Shown: in pieces, positions 43,601-56,683 of the stretch | Numbering within the stretch: position 1 is the first letter of the stretch | Layout of the letters: every line of letters starts with the position of its first letter | NCBI GenBank assembly: GCA_005281725.1 | Contig: SSBO01000009.1 | Location: 3,484,163-3,548,162, forward strand | Direction: 5' to 3' | Source: Wuchereria bancrofti | Lineage: Eukaryota > Nematoda > Chromadorea > Rhabditida > Onchocercidae | Length of the DNA: 64,000 nucleotides | The notes under the pieces: generated by a model | Told to the model about the DNA's origin: nothing | Databases searched by the model: none | The model's input: only the letters and a program-made list of their open reading frames with translations | Position numbers and translations under genes: made by a program

Positions 43601-46600
43601 CAATGCTAAGCATACGAGATATGCGATCCTTTTATTTCCGTCATTGATTTCATAATTTTGATCATTTAAGAGTAATTTCATTTTAAATTATCGAAATTTT
43701 TAGTAAGCTATCCCACATTGCTTGAATATTTTGATGTCGTAGAACGGCGAAAATTTAATGAAATATTTGAAAAATTAATTTGTAATTTGGGGAAGTATGC
43801 TTACCATGTGGCTTCGAATGAGATTTCAAGTAGATTGTTGAGAGGAAATGACAGTAATAAAATAAAGAAAAGCTTATGGAGGGATTGGATAGTTTTTCGT
43901 TTAGTTCTTTAAACTTTTTTCAAAGCATTTAAAAATTTTTCATTGGATCCTTTTTTTACTAATTTTTATGGTTGAAAAGAATTCATACATTCTAAACTGA
44001 TTATTTACAGCTAAAAATGAATTATTGTATTCGCAATACGGTCGACAAGATTTCTCAGCGATATCATTGGCCAACACAACTTCAGATTTAGCCGGTCCAT
44101 CATCTGCAATACAATATCCGGGTATCTTTCCATCTGCTTTGTTGCTCACATTCCGGTTAATATCCGAATTGCGCCAACGTCGACCGGATTTTCACCATTC
44201 TGTCCGCATTTCGGCACTTTATTATTCTCAACGTCGTAATCTACTCATCGATCTTCTTGCTTCGTTTATTCTACCCGGTTAGTTCATCGTTGTATATATA
44301 TATGGCTGCGTGGATTTCTATTCAAAAAAAGAATCCATTATCATCCATCAAATCTTTTTTGCGCTTTTGACCGTTTTTCATTCATTTTTTCATGGTCTGA
44401 AAGCACTTTCAATCTGTTATTTTACTTCAGAACACATTTATATATAATTTTGTTATTTTTTGGGTAGTTGAGCGAAAAATTGCATAAATTTTGCAGTGAA
44501 AAGGCCAAAATCATTAATCAACAGGGTGTGCGGACTCTATTCAATGAGATAATTGGTGGCTTGCGCCAAAAATACATCATTTTTTTATTTTCTTTTAACA
44601 GTTGGTCTATTATATACTGATAAAAAGGCCCGCAAAATAAATATTTGTGTTATGGAATTTTGAAATACTAAAAATTTCAGAAGAATTTTTCGAATTCGAA
44701 ACTTAAGAGGGAAATTGTAATTTTAATAAGTTTTAAAAAATAATTTCGATTTTCTTTTTTATTGATCACCTTACAACCATTACTATTCATCATCTCTGCA
44801 ACTTCACTCCGACATCTGATCAGTCAGATTTGAAATTCCGAATTTCAGTCACCTCACATGATATTGTTACTATTCGAGAAGATTCCGTACTGGGAATCAA
44901 AATTGAGAATCACAGTGAACTGAGAGTAGATTCGGTGGAACAAGCAATGTTGATGATCAGTGATATTATTCAGGCTAGATTAACCGGTAACTCTTTAAAA
45001 TATCTTCAGTTCAAGTTAAAAAATTTTTTTCTAATGCAATAACAAACTGATGAAACTAAATTTATTCTTACGTGATGCATTAAATTTTGAGTCAAAAATT
45101 GAAAAACATATTTTACGAGAAAATATTTGAATATATGGAAATGATTTTCAAGAAATATTTGGAATAAAAATATTTATATTTAAAAGAAATGAATAGCGTT
45201 AGTATTCATACTGTAAATCTGGCATCCACGGAATTGTGCTATAAATTTTATGTGCAACGTTTGCGTCTATCAATTTTATGATTTTCTTCCATTGATTCCA
45301 AGGTTTATGCCGCCGTTAGGTCATAAAAATTTCTTAAGCTGATCAGGTCAAAGGAAAAGAAGTTCAAGTTCTTAAAAGATGTTATAAAAAGTTGATAGCT
45401 GCACATTCGGATGTAAACGAAAGGTTTGCATCGTATTTAAAGTTGTAAATAGACAATTCCAACAAGGCAGCAATAAAGTACTTAATATTTCTTAAAACCT
45501 TTAAATGTATATAACTCTTTGAATTACTCATAAAATCGGATGAAAGGTTTTTATTGTTTAATACTAAAATTTGTCTTTGTTTTTCACGTTTCGGTATCCA
45601 GACGGTTCTTGTAAATACACCAGAAAAATTTAAAACGAGCAATTCTTAAAAAGTATTGTTAATTTCGAAATGACAGAAAAATTTTTAATTCGAAAAAAAA
45701 ATTTAATGACAAGAAAAGAAATTAGAATTCAGTAAATATGATTTGTCACCAGAATAACATGGAACATTACTGCCATAATCTGAATGCAATGATCGTTTAT
45801 TTCAGAAGATGAAAATGAACAACGATGTGGACATCTTTTCTTCTATATCAATTTGTATAGGCTAGTTTTTCTTTCTTCTGCAAAACAAATATTCATAAGA
45901 AAATGTTTTTCCTTATTTTATTCATTACGGATTACCTATGGAATGGAACATTCATGATTTTTGCATTTTGAGAAATCCTGAAAAAAAAAACCGTTGAACG
46001 ATTCGTAGCGCAACTAATTCTTACCAAATCTAACCAACTGCTAACAAAATGAAAGTTTTTTCATCCATTCGCCATTTCATTTTTTAATTGGCAATTAATT
46101 GAATATAATTATTGCTTTTATTACTTTTGACAAATAAGATAATTCACTTTTGTGAAGTTTAAATTGAAAAAACTGAAATTTTTTTCCCCAAAAACCTAAC
46201 TTTTTAAATTCAACAAATATTTCACTTAGTAAATTGGAGAGAGATCAGAAAACATATTATTAATTAGAAGAAGCAAAAATTTCTTCCTGCTTACGACTGT
46301 TTTTTCCTTCATTCCGTTCGTTAAGAATGTTTTTAGCTACGTGTGGGCACCAGTCAGTCTGACGTCACATCACCTTCCCTTGTTACAATAAGTCATGAAT
46401 TGTGTGATTTATGTATACATCTTTTCGGCTGCTAGTTAAATTTGATTTTTTGAATTTTAATTTAACAACAACTGTTCACACACACCAATTTATTTCACAC
46501 TTTAAACTGTTGACAAATGTTTTGATACTAGTTCACACTAATATGCTATCAAATTACAACATTCACAACGAATATCAACTAAACAGAAGTAATGCATAAC

Positions 46601-49600
46601 AGGAAATGTTGGTCCGGAAAGATAATCGAAATTTACACTTACACCATTCATTTTTGTTTGATTTTCCATTATTATTATTACTATTATTATTGCTATTATT
46701 ATTATTGTTATTATTATTTATTATTATTAATTGTTATTATTAATTATTACTATTAGTATGGCAAGACTATTAAATGTATCACATTTAATGCCAAATGATC
46801 ATATAACAAAGAAAATTATAAAAATATTTGAGAAAAATAAAGCCTACTGTATCTGCGGTAAGTCATAAGATATACAATGCAATTATTTCAAAAAAAATTT
46901 CATCATTTCTTTGCTGAAATTATTAAAATTATTTCAGGTATAAAAAAAATACATCCCAATTGATTGGCGGCCGGTCACGACTATGTTTGGTAGATTTAGG
47001 ACTTGGTGAACGGACATCAAAAGGTGACGTACAAGCAATGACTATGCCTGTTATTACTAACCTGTTGGTTGCACTGTTTCAGGGACAACGATATCTCCCA
47101 AGCAGGTTTCTTCTTCACTCTTTATCAGTATTAACTACCAGTGTGATAAAATTTATCACTTTGTTTATCAGATCAGAGAACTATCACAACATTTGTTCAT
47201 TCTTCCGCTTCTAACTCTAATTCCAATTTGCTGAAGTTTTTTCTCTTATTTTCAGACAAAGTCCTTTGTGTATGTTATTAAAAGAATCACTGGGTAGTGC
47301 ACAAGTGAAAGCATCGCTTCTCTTTGCTTCACTTTCCGATCGAATTTCGGAATCGGAAAATATTTTACAAATGATGTCGAAAATACAGCGTGCTGCTAAA
47401 CCACGAAAAACACATCGTGTAAGTTTAATTATGATCATTAATTCAGCAAGGCGCAAAATGCACTTTTTTCACGTTTTGCTTGAAGAACAAATGTAAAGCA
47501 AAGATTGATGTAAATAATATTCCCGAAATCTCATATTAATATCTTATCTGTTCCAAGGATAGGCTAGTTTGATTGATCAATTAAATGGCTGATTTCATAA
47601 GCTTTTCAAGTTTTCAATTGACTTTGCATCTAAACTTTCAGTGCTGCTTCTTTTCGATTCAATTTTATTTCCAGCAAGAATAATTCTGATATATCTTATC
47701 AGCCACTTTTATTACATTTTCCAAAATTTTCTTTTCATCGTCAGCTGTCCCATCGATTTAAGCGGCATGTGTTAGACATAGGTCATTCTATTATTTCCGC
47801 GCAAGATTTTTACTTAACAGTGTTACTTTGATCAATTTGTCAAATTAAAAATTTTCTACTGATAATTTTGAATCCTTTCTACTTGTATTGGAATGTTAAA
47901 GTTCCTAGCCTATTTGCAATTGATTTAGCGGATATTCAAGTTCAATTTTTTAAAATTCATAGTTTTATAATAGATCTTGTTGTTCTGTTACATAATCTTT
48001 TTGCAAAAATTGCACTGCTGTTTTTACAATTTTTGAAAGTTTCAGAAATTTTTTTCTCATAGTTAACTGAAAGTCGAACTCTCAATTTTCAAATTTACAG
48101 CTACCATGTTAAGTAAATTTTGCGTAACGCAACGAATTTTTATAGTTCATGATTTTCTTTAAAAGGAATTTGAACAAACAAAATGAATATTTGTGTGAAT
48201 AATTTGGCATAATTCGCGCCAGTAATTTGGTGTCGATAATAATGAAATATTCGTGCCAATAATTTGGCGAATAATCGTCCAATTCGCCAAATTATTGGCA
48301 CTATCAGCTAAACAAAGGGAAAATCGGTTAATATAGAATAGACACATAAGTTATTTATTCGTTGTTTCCTTTTTTTATTTCAATATTAAAGATTAAAGAA
48401 ATAGTCTCTCTGGCACCTAAAAAAATATTTTTGAGATATTTCCAGATTGGAAGTGATTCATCTTCTGATTCTACTCGTCGACGTCTAGCTACAAATAGTG
48501 AAGGTAATTCGAGTTCAGAGCAGTCATGCGCCGAAACGGTCATTTTCCTTGGACCTTCTGTCAGGTTCATCTTTTTAAACTCTTAAATCCTTACTTTAAT
48601 ACAACTTTATTTTCAACAGACCAACTAGAAGATACTTAACCTAGCGTTTTGTCATAGACTTGTTAGGATCATGGTGAGGTATTCAGCAGGCTTAGCTACT
48701 CTATTTTGTTTTTATTTCAAGACCTTTGTATCTCAGAATTGGTACTGTGAGCTAGCATGATGGAAGAGAGAAATTTAAATGGCATTTGAATATTCATATG
48801 TTTACTTAAATTTTCAACCTTAACCTATCTCACAAGCACAAATTGAAGGGGTAAATAGCCAGAACTGACTGATTTGCACACAGTAGGATGGGCCATATCA
48901 TGATCAAATTTGTAGAAAGAAGCTTTCAAGTAGACGAAACTTTTTGTGATTACTCTTTTTCTTGGTTATTTTTAACATCTGAAAAATGTATTGGTGTAAT
49001 ACTCTTATTTACAATGGGAAATGGTTTCATTTCCAGGTTTGGATAAAAGGCTAAGACAAAAAGGGTTTTATAATTAAATAAAGCTGACCTAACTGAAATT
49101 GTGGACTTTTACTTTCTTTTATTTCTTACAAATTAATTTGTGAAACTTTACAACTAAATTTTAGAATTGTTTAAATCCAGTTTTGCAGGATAGAACCAAC
49201 TGCTGAGCAACAACAACCAAAACGAAGGACAAATGGAAATGCAATTGATTCCGCGAAACGAAAAATGATTTTAGACTGGATCAAAGACACTCAGGAAAGC
49301 GGCTATTCTCAACCTGCCAAGGTTTCTTATTTGCTCAATTAAACATTTCCTTCACACATCACATTTGGTCACTTCATTAGTCCATTATTGTTAAGGACAA
49401 GTAAAATGTTTCAAAATCTTAGTAATAATTTAATGGCTGTTCATAATCATTCTGAATCCTGAATTTATTTCTGCTAACATTTCAGATAATCATTATCGGT
49501 TTAAGAACTTATCTATTTAATTACATTTGCAAATTGCTAATTCATTATCTATTTATTGCTGTACAGTTTGGTAACAGCTGAAATCTGATTTCTAGGTTAG

Positions 49601-52600
49601 TGTTTGTGTGCAGTGTAATGAAGATGACATAGACATGGAGAATCTGCAACAATATGGTTGTCGACGACAACTGGATGATATTTTGGAGGATGACGAAGAA
49701 GCCAGTGGATGTCATTCACCGCGGAACCTACCAACCACCGAACAATTTCTAGAGTCTTTTCAAAATATTGGCACTCTTCAGCAGCCGTTCAGTATTCTTA
49801 GTCTGGATAAAGTTTCCGCTTCAACATCCGGAAAAAGTGCATCCGAAAATGTTTGTACTATTTGTTTATATTTTGTTTAATTTTTCAACTACTAACGGGT
49901 GCACCATAAAGGAACTAAGTCGATGATTAGAAATCACTTTGAAAGCGTAATATTTAGCAATGTCTTTTACATAAAAGACGTTCACGTGTAATCTGCGTTT
50001 GTCATATTTAATTATTGCGTATTATTGAGTGAAGAATTGTTTAAGCATTCACTATTTCTTGCATTTATCACTTATTTCTCTTAATACTTTAATTTTTTTT
50101 ATTATTTCATTATCAGTTCATTATCTCTTGCTTTCAGGAAGTGGAAGACGACGATTTAGAACGAGCAATGGCTGCTAGCATCAGTTCCATTCGTTCACAT
50201 GAAATACTTTCACGATTAAATGATGATTTATCGGAAATCCAATCTGAGGTTAGTGTTAAGTTTTTCAAATTATAAAATCGACGTTACATTGTCCTTACTA
50301 AGTTTTTGTAAGCAAAACAAATGGATTGTTCAATTTGCTAAGAGAATAAGTAAAGAAAAGGATGTTAATGTCAACAGCTGCCAACAACTATCAATATCAA
50401 TAAGTGTGTTATTTGATAAAAAAAATAGTAAACAAATAGATCGATAGTCAAATTACTAAACAAATAAGCTTTATGATAGCAATTATTAATTCATTCTTGT
50501 TTATTCGATGAGAGAATTTATCGACTGATTGTTATATACACTTTCATTCTCCAGTTACTACTAATCACAAAATTTCTGGGTATAATTATCGTATAATTAG
50601 CAATCATTTGGTGCATCAAAACAATTTAAACCATTGTAAATTTGTGCATCTCAATAGGCAGTCAATTGACAAGAAAATTGACACTATTATGCATGTTTAA
50701 TTTGATAAAGGGGATTTTAAAATCAATGGAAACATATTTGAAGTTTAAAAAAAATGGGTGATAAAGTTTAAAACCAAGAGAGGTTAGGCCTAATATCAAA
50801 CATATCTCTATCTTTTACGGTGGAAAATTGCAGAAAGAAATACCGCTTGATTTGAATTTCAAGAAAGATATACGTAGATTTATTAGTGATTAGTATGCAT
50901 CGTTGGGAAAGTTTGTTTAGTATCAATTATACTTTTGCAATAAATCTCTGCCTCTTATCTTTTGAGGAAATTACTGCCATCTGTTTTTAATCAAAAATCT
51001 TAATTACTATAGTTTAGACAATAAATTGTCTAAATTTATTGGAATTATGGTAACATTTTTTCTTCCTATTTTCTTTTTTAATAAGCAAATACTTGAGGGA
51101 AGGTGGAATTTTAATTTTTTTTTTAAATTTTACTCTTGTCAATGTCATACTATGCCAAACATAGATAACTTCCGAGGAAATGAAATTATCCTCTCTGTGT
51201 GACTTACTAATTGGTTTATTAGCTGGAATTTTTTCATTTTACTAGTCGAATCAGGTGAACTATTTGGAGTTTAAACTTAAATATTGATCCATCAATGTAA
51301 AGCTGTGATGCTTCGCGTATTTTTTTCGTTGTTTGAAATTTCTTTTTCAGGAAATTGACCATAGACCAGATAAATTAAAGTTTTCTTCCGTCTTTTACTT
51401 TGTTTTAAAATGTTTTTTACTTTGTGCTAGAAATCTTTGGAAATATTTTAATATTTTTAAAATTTTTTACTTCCACAATTTTTAGAATTTGCAATTGAGT
51501 TTTTATCACCTCATAGTTGAAAAATGACAAGTACGCATAAGTCCCAAAATATATTTTTTACCAGACGATAGCTTATAACTAATTTGAACAGCCAATAAAA
51601 CAGACAGTTCTGTTAATTATTGGCTCTTCTAATTAAATATGAAATGGATTTGAAAAACAAATAGTTTTGCAAACATTTTCAAAACTATTAGTTACAGAAA
51701 AAAGTGCAATTTGTTGTCAAAGAAACCTGTCAATTTTAATGGATGAATAATACTTCTTGCAAAAGGGTCTAAATGCTTAAAAGTAAATTTTTGGTTGGAG
51801 TAATAGTATAATTTATGGTTATGTGGTCGTTAAAGAAACGATTTCGGTTGAATCAAAGTTATCAAGCAAAATGAACAATTAGCCGAATTTAAAAACTCGG
51901 GAAAGGATTTCGAATGCAAAGACTAAATTATTGTAAAGGCATGAACCAGACGTCTGGATGTACAAAAATTAATTTAAATTTGAAACTCATTATCAGAAAT
52001 CAGTGGAACCAGTTTCCAATTTTGTATCCAAATCTTGATCAAATGTCATAAAATAAAATTTAGAAGAAGGGTAGAGAAATTTTAAGTGTGATTAATTAAG
52101 AATGACATCTTATAGTACCTGACATGCAGATAAAACATTAAATTTACGGATCTGTCCTCCTGATTCTCTTTCCTCATCTCATTCTTTTTTTTCCTTCCCT
52201 CTTCATCGATAAATAAATTGCAAATTTAACTCGATCATTTAATTCGAACTGACACTGATTTAAGGTGATAAAAGATGAAAATATAAAACAATTAATTAAA
52301 TTTTCATGGTCAATTCACTTATTTTCCTCAAAATCTTTATTTTAAGATTTTGAGATATCACCCGTACAAATTTTTTGTAAAATGACTTTGTATCTTCAAG
52401 TTAAAATTTCTCCATTAAAAATCAGCGAATGCGCTTAACTTTGAGAAAGGAAAAAAATAACTCAAAAAAAAGAACATGCTGGATAGTAAAAGTAATAAAT
52501 CATAGGTATGACAACCTCAAAAACCAAATATGACATCAATGATTTGTTGTAGAATATATCGGAAAGTGATAGTTCACTATCGGGATTTTATCGAGGAATA

Positions 52601-55018
52601 ATGAAACCGGAAGCTTATACAGAAGAAAAAATGCTCCAATTTACTGAAACCTATGAGAAGAAGAAGAAAAAATTTGTTCCATTAAGCTGTTGCAGAAGTA
52701 ATATGGTTAGTTGAAAGTTTCATTATTATTCCGGATATTTTAGGTGATAGTCCGAAAATTTAGAAATTAACTGATGTTTGATAATTTTTTGAAAGTATAC
52801 ATTCACCTATTAATATTTCACTTTTATCTTACCTTCAGCTTTTTCATGAGATCTTGTTTAACTAGGTTTTTCCGGGAAAGTTCCAAAACATGCCACGACA
52901 TTTCTTAGGGCATATTTTAATTTTATTATTTATTTCTTGCTTGTTTCTTCAGCTTTCATCAGGAAGTAGCGGTGGCTATGGACAAGCTAACTCATTTGCT
53001 ATTCTAAAAACAACTGAGAAACAGGATACAAATGAGAATAACCAGCTAAAAAGCGGTACTTTTCCGCCACCTTTATTGGATCAACCAATGGCCATCATGA
53101 AAAATAGCAATAGTATTCCAATGAGCAGTACCACAACGGTACCACGATCCAGTACACATCCGTTAAATAATTGTCCTGCTAAGAAGTAGGTCTCTTAAAG
53201 TACCATTAAAAGTGATTCATTGAGACAAATATTATATAGTGTACACTTTGTCTTTTTTTGTAGTAATCGATCAGAAGCACTGACGAAAAGTAAGTTACCA
53301 CGACGGACTGCAGAAAGTAGCGTACGTAAAGTTTCTCCAGAAAAAAAACCAATTTTATTGGAGCGTGCACCATTGCAATATTTCACAAACAAAAGTTCAC
53401 GTCGTGATTCATTGGATTCTAAAAAAGAAACTAAGAAAGGGTAATCCTTTTGAACAAAGTTAATTTTTTACGAAATAATTGTAATCCTGAGAATTTTTTA
53501 GAAATTCCAACTTCCTCAATACAATATTAATCATTCTAAAGCACCTTATTGCAGGCGCTGAAAAGCTGTTCTGCGTAATTATTAGCCAAGGTTAAATTAA
53601 CCAATGGATAGGCTGACAAAGTTAATTTATGAGGCCTTCAGAGCGTGCGACCATTCCGCCAGAAGAATTACTAGATAACTTGATAGTTGGTAGTACTTAG
53701 TAATTTATTGCAGTAAACGCATTATTGAAAGACGAAATTCAAGTGATGCCAATCAAAGGACGACAACTTTTGTACCTTCACCTTATTCCATGGCATATTT
53801 TTCTTTCTTTCCTTTTTTATAATTATCAGGCATGAATTGACTGAGTGACTTCTAAAATAGTAATTAAAGAATTATTGCCTCCTGTTTATTTGCATTAGTA
53901 ATTAAATTAGTGGATGAATAATGGTTACCAGATGGTTTAAATTTAGATAACTGATGCAAAGCAGGATACGGGAGCATATTCATCAGGCCATGGTAGCGAT
54001 GAAAATGGTTCAATTTATAGTCGACCTCTGTTGACCTTATTATCACCTCGTTCTAATCGACCTCGAAATCGGGAAAGTTTTTCGGCTAGTAGCGGTTATG
54101 AAAGTGCAACCGGTGTGGATGTTGTCAAAAATAATGGTAAATCAGCTTAATAAAGTTTCTTTTATCAAAATTTCTTCATCTAATCTCTCAGTAATTTTAA
54201 TGTGATGTGAGAAGTGAAGAGATCAAGAGTACGAGATTTCCGAATTTTTCGACGCTTGAATGTTTTGATTTTTTTCTCAATTCTGAGTAGAACTTGAATT
54301 TATATCTGAAATTTTTAGGGTCACTTTCAAAAAGGCGACTGTTCGAAGTGTCACGGACTTATTCTTCAAATAAAGCAAGCATTTGTTAAATAGATTTATT
54401 CTCGGATATTCTTGAACAGTTCTAATTATATATAATGTGTATAATGTTTTATGAAAAGCAGTTTATTTGTTTACTTTTTCCAATCCCTAACATTTTTCTT
54501 GAAGTTTGATCAGTCTGAGAAGAGAAAGGGATAGAATTTAGATAATGGATCAGACGTATTTTCCACTAACTCTTAATAGAAATTTCATATTTTCAGCATG
54601 CATTACTGATGGATAAACGAGTTAATTTAATGATTAGACGACAAAATCATCTTCGTGATGATTTACGTGAAGCAAAACGCCTATTAGGTGTTGCCGATGA
54701 GCATTTCCTTACTGCATCTACTTCGAGTCTACAAGGAGCTACCTTATTAGAAGCCCTCACTCAGGTATATTGCACATTATGAATGATTTCAAGTGCCTAT
54801 TATTCGACTAACAAATGAGTTAATTTAATGATTATTATTATTAATTGTTGGAAATCAATGAAACATAGCTCTAATATTAGCTAAGTTCATTTCATTTTAC
54901 GATCTCTCTTGCATGACACGCAAATAGAAATACTTTCTTTTTTCAGGAAACGAGAATTTTGGAGAAACGTTTGATAGCGTGCCGCAATCATGTAATGATC
55001 GTAACGTGCCTTTTGTGA
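40683..55018 (+). CDS. vab-8: VAB-8/KIF26-type atypical kinesin-like protein
   Basis: Orthologue of C. elegans VAB-8, which directs posterior cell and growth-cone migration; the KIF26 relatives bind microtubules without conventional motility. Twenty exons: 40683-40853, 42741-42890, 43211-43304, 44011-44277, 44849-44986, 45806-45854, 46938-47105, 47256-47418, 48446-48564, 49189-49321, 49596-49850, 50138-50248, 52553-52705, 52953-53185, 53264-53440, 53714-53771, 53947-54136, 54319-54347, 54597-54764, 54947-55018. Total 2,898 bases (965 aa; C. elegans VAB-8L is about 1,066), all in phase. Residues 58-400 are a diverged kinesin domain (SKYTFDQIFASDAT, CFIYFGAV, GIFPSALLL, SELRVDS, GGRSRLCLVDLG). 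Then come serine-rich and acidic linkers, SSGHGSDENG and SSGYES as in KIF26, and a C-terminal coiled coil ending HVMIVTCLL. An in-frame ATG at 40659 adds eight residues; more 5' exons may exist upstream. Confidence 0.9.
42741..47418 (+). other. kinesin-like domain of the vab-8-type gene
   Basis: Seven exons encode this domain (42741 to 47418). At the place of the P-loop the joined exons 43211-43304 and 44011-44277 read GAVSKAKN instead of G-x4-GK[ST]. The switch-II equivalent is LVDLGLGE instead of DLAGSE. Helices typical of the fold are still recognisable, for example SPLCMLLKESLG for the usual SKLTRLLQDSLG. Exon 45806-45854 is only 49 bases (HLFFYINL). It was placed because it is the only stretch that links phase 1 to phase 2 and fits the strand before GGRSRLCLVDL. 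Confidence 0.82.
46668..46755. repeat. ATT/TTA trinucleotide microsatellite in a vab-8 intron
   Basis: About 88 bases of ATT-type triplets with scattered substitutions, between the exons ending at 45854 and starting at 46938. Confidence 0.9.
48253..48301. repeat. perfect 20-bp inverted repeat (hairpin) in a vab-8 intron
   Basis: Arm 48253-48272 (starts GTGCCAATAATTTGGCG) is the exact reverse complement of 48282-48301, with a 9-base loop (AATCGTCCA). Weaker copies of the arm core (AATAATTTGGC, CAGTAATTTGG) lie at about 48197-48235, so an expanded palindromic unit is possible. Confidence 0.92.
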
Positions 55019-55161
55019 TTTTTTGACGTGATCTCATGTTGATATAGTTATACATACATATATGTACATATAGTAACTGATATTTCTTTGTTGTTATCGT
55101 TCGTTCTTTTATCATTGATATGCAAATTATGTAAAATTCGAAAGTTTAACTGTAACCAATT

Positions 55162-55167
55162 AATAAA
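55162..55167 (+). terminator. polyadenylation signal of the vab-8-type gene
   Basis: AATAAA 144 bases after the TGA at 55016-55018. This suggests that the transcript ends before the coding-like island at 55.2-55.8 kb. Confidence 0.55.
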
Positions 55168-55513
55168 TATTGCTAAAGAAGTGAAAGATGAGGAACTATT
55201 GGCTATTGAATTACCAACACATAGAGAGAGAAATAATATTTCGAACTATATATAATGAATGGAAGGAATCGTATTCTCTTGCTGAAAATTAATTTAGATA
55301 AAATCATTGAGGAAGCTATAAATAGGTACGGTGAACTTCGAGTTTTTGTGAAAGAAACCGTGGACTGGAAGTTATGGGGGAATCGGGACATCCTAGACTG
55401 AATAGGGGAAGAGGTCCGGAAGTTACTTCCTTGCATCTTCGGAATAGTGACGGAAGGGAAAAACAGGAAAAGAAAACAATGAGGACCTTTTGCTTCGGGC
55501 AGTTTATCAGATT

Positions 55514-55544
55514 ATAAGCGCTGCGGGTACGTTGCAGCGCTTAT
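55514..55544. repeat. 11-bp inverted repeat in the coding-like island
   Basis: ATAAGCGCTGC (55514-55524) and its exact reverse complement (55534-55544), loop of 9 bases. It is G+C-richer than its surroundings. Confidence 0.85.
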
Positions 55545-56683
55545 TTCATGTGCCAGCACTAACTGTGGAACTGATTCTGGTTGAGATGAGTGAAATGGAA
55601 GGATAGCTTCAATGTCCAGTACAGCCGGCAATAGATTGCGGATTTGCACCATAATGACGGCCGGACGATCCTTAAGGTCCATAACGTAGATGGCGCAAAT
55701 GTGGTACAGATAGTGAAGAAATGAGATCTTTCCATGCCAAACCTACAAGTCTCCTATGAAATAAAGAGGTCAGTGAAAGTTACTGCAATTCGTCTGTTTG
55801 CACTACAGATCGATTTGACCTCTCCGTAAACTGCGTGTACCTATCATATATAAAGAATACAACTTAAGTTGCACGCACATTATTTTAGTTCAACTAAAGT
55901 TGACATTGAATATAACGTCGGAATTTTGGGAATGTAGGAATAGTTACGTGTTTATGTAATTGCACTTAGCGGAAAATTAACTTTTCGAAATGCCTATATA
56001 ACTGCGGGAAAATGCATGTGTACGTGCAATGGGAGGAAATGTAACTTCGTAAAATACGTACGCGTCGATGGGCAGATATCAGCAGCAATTTGAAATCATG
56101 AGATAGATGTTTTCACAAACCGAAGTGTTAGGATGTGCAAATGATGTTGTGGAGAGTTGAGGCATGGCGTGTTTTGCGTCATGATTTCACTTTTGTGTTT
56201 ACTTCACGTTTGGGGCAGGGGATGTAGTACATCAGTGGAAATGATTTCTCACTTTTGCTAAACAGTGCTATCCTTTCGCTTCAGGTCTATTTGTGACGAA
56301 TATCTGGATTTATTGAACTCTTGCTGTCAATTTTTATACTTCTCGTCCAGGCCAAGCGTCATTACCTTAGCTGATTCTGGAATCTCTTCTGTTATCGACA
56401 AGGTTTTTACGCTTAAAAATCACTAAGTCTTTTTTACTCTATGACGAATCGAAATCACTTAGAGCTTTGCAAGAAATAGTGAAACACACTTAAATTTAAA
56501 ATGTGTATTATGAATGAAAATCGTGTGCTGTGATTAGTTTGCTTTAGTTGTTCTTAGTTACCAAATAAAATGCAAATGGAAGTTTATGTATGGTAGTGAC
56601 ATGAAAGTGTAATGTTAATTTATATATCCTTACACATACAAATTTATTCTGATGTGGAAGTAATGCTCGTTGCAGTTTTAACA

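Larger units (their letters stand above)
55019..56683. other. spacer between the vab-8-type gene and rtf1, with an unexplained coding-like island
   Basis: The first 150 bases are the vab-8 3' UTR. Between about 55200 and 55830 the base composition shifts to more G+C and long frames open on -. They run from a possible acceptor before 55742 to 55203, interrupted by a single TAA at 55512-55514. The encoded text (VMDLKDRPAVIMVQIRNLL and on) looks protein-like but I do not recognise it. From about 55830 to 56674 I see nothing coding. CGTTGCAG at 56668-56675 is the likely spliced-leader acceptor of rtf1. Confidence 0.5.

Noticed and set aside
43705..43912. Open frame after an ATTTTTAG acceptor in the vab-8 region (YPTLLEYFDVVERRK and on) as an extra kinesin exon
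   Set aside because: It fits phase 1 from exon 3 but runs into a stop without an obvious donor. Skipping it joins exon 3 to 44011 in phase and gives the expected kinesin-domain order. An alternative short isoform cannot be excluded.
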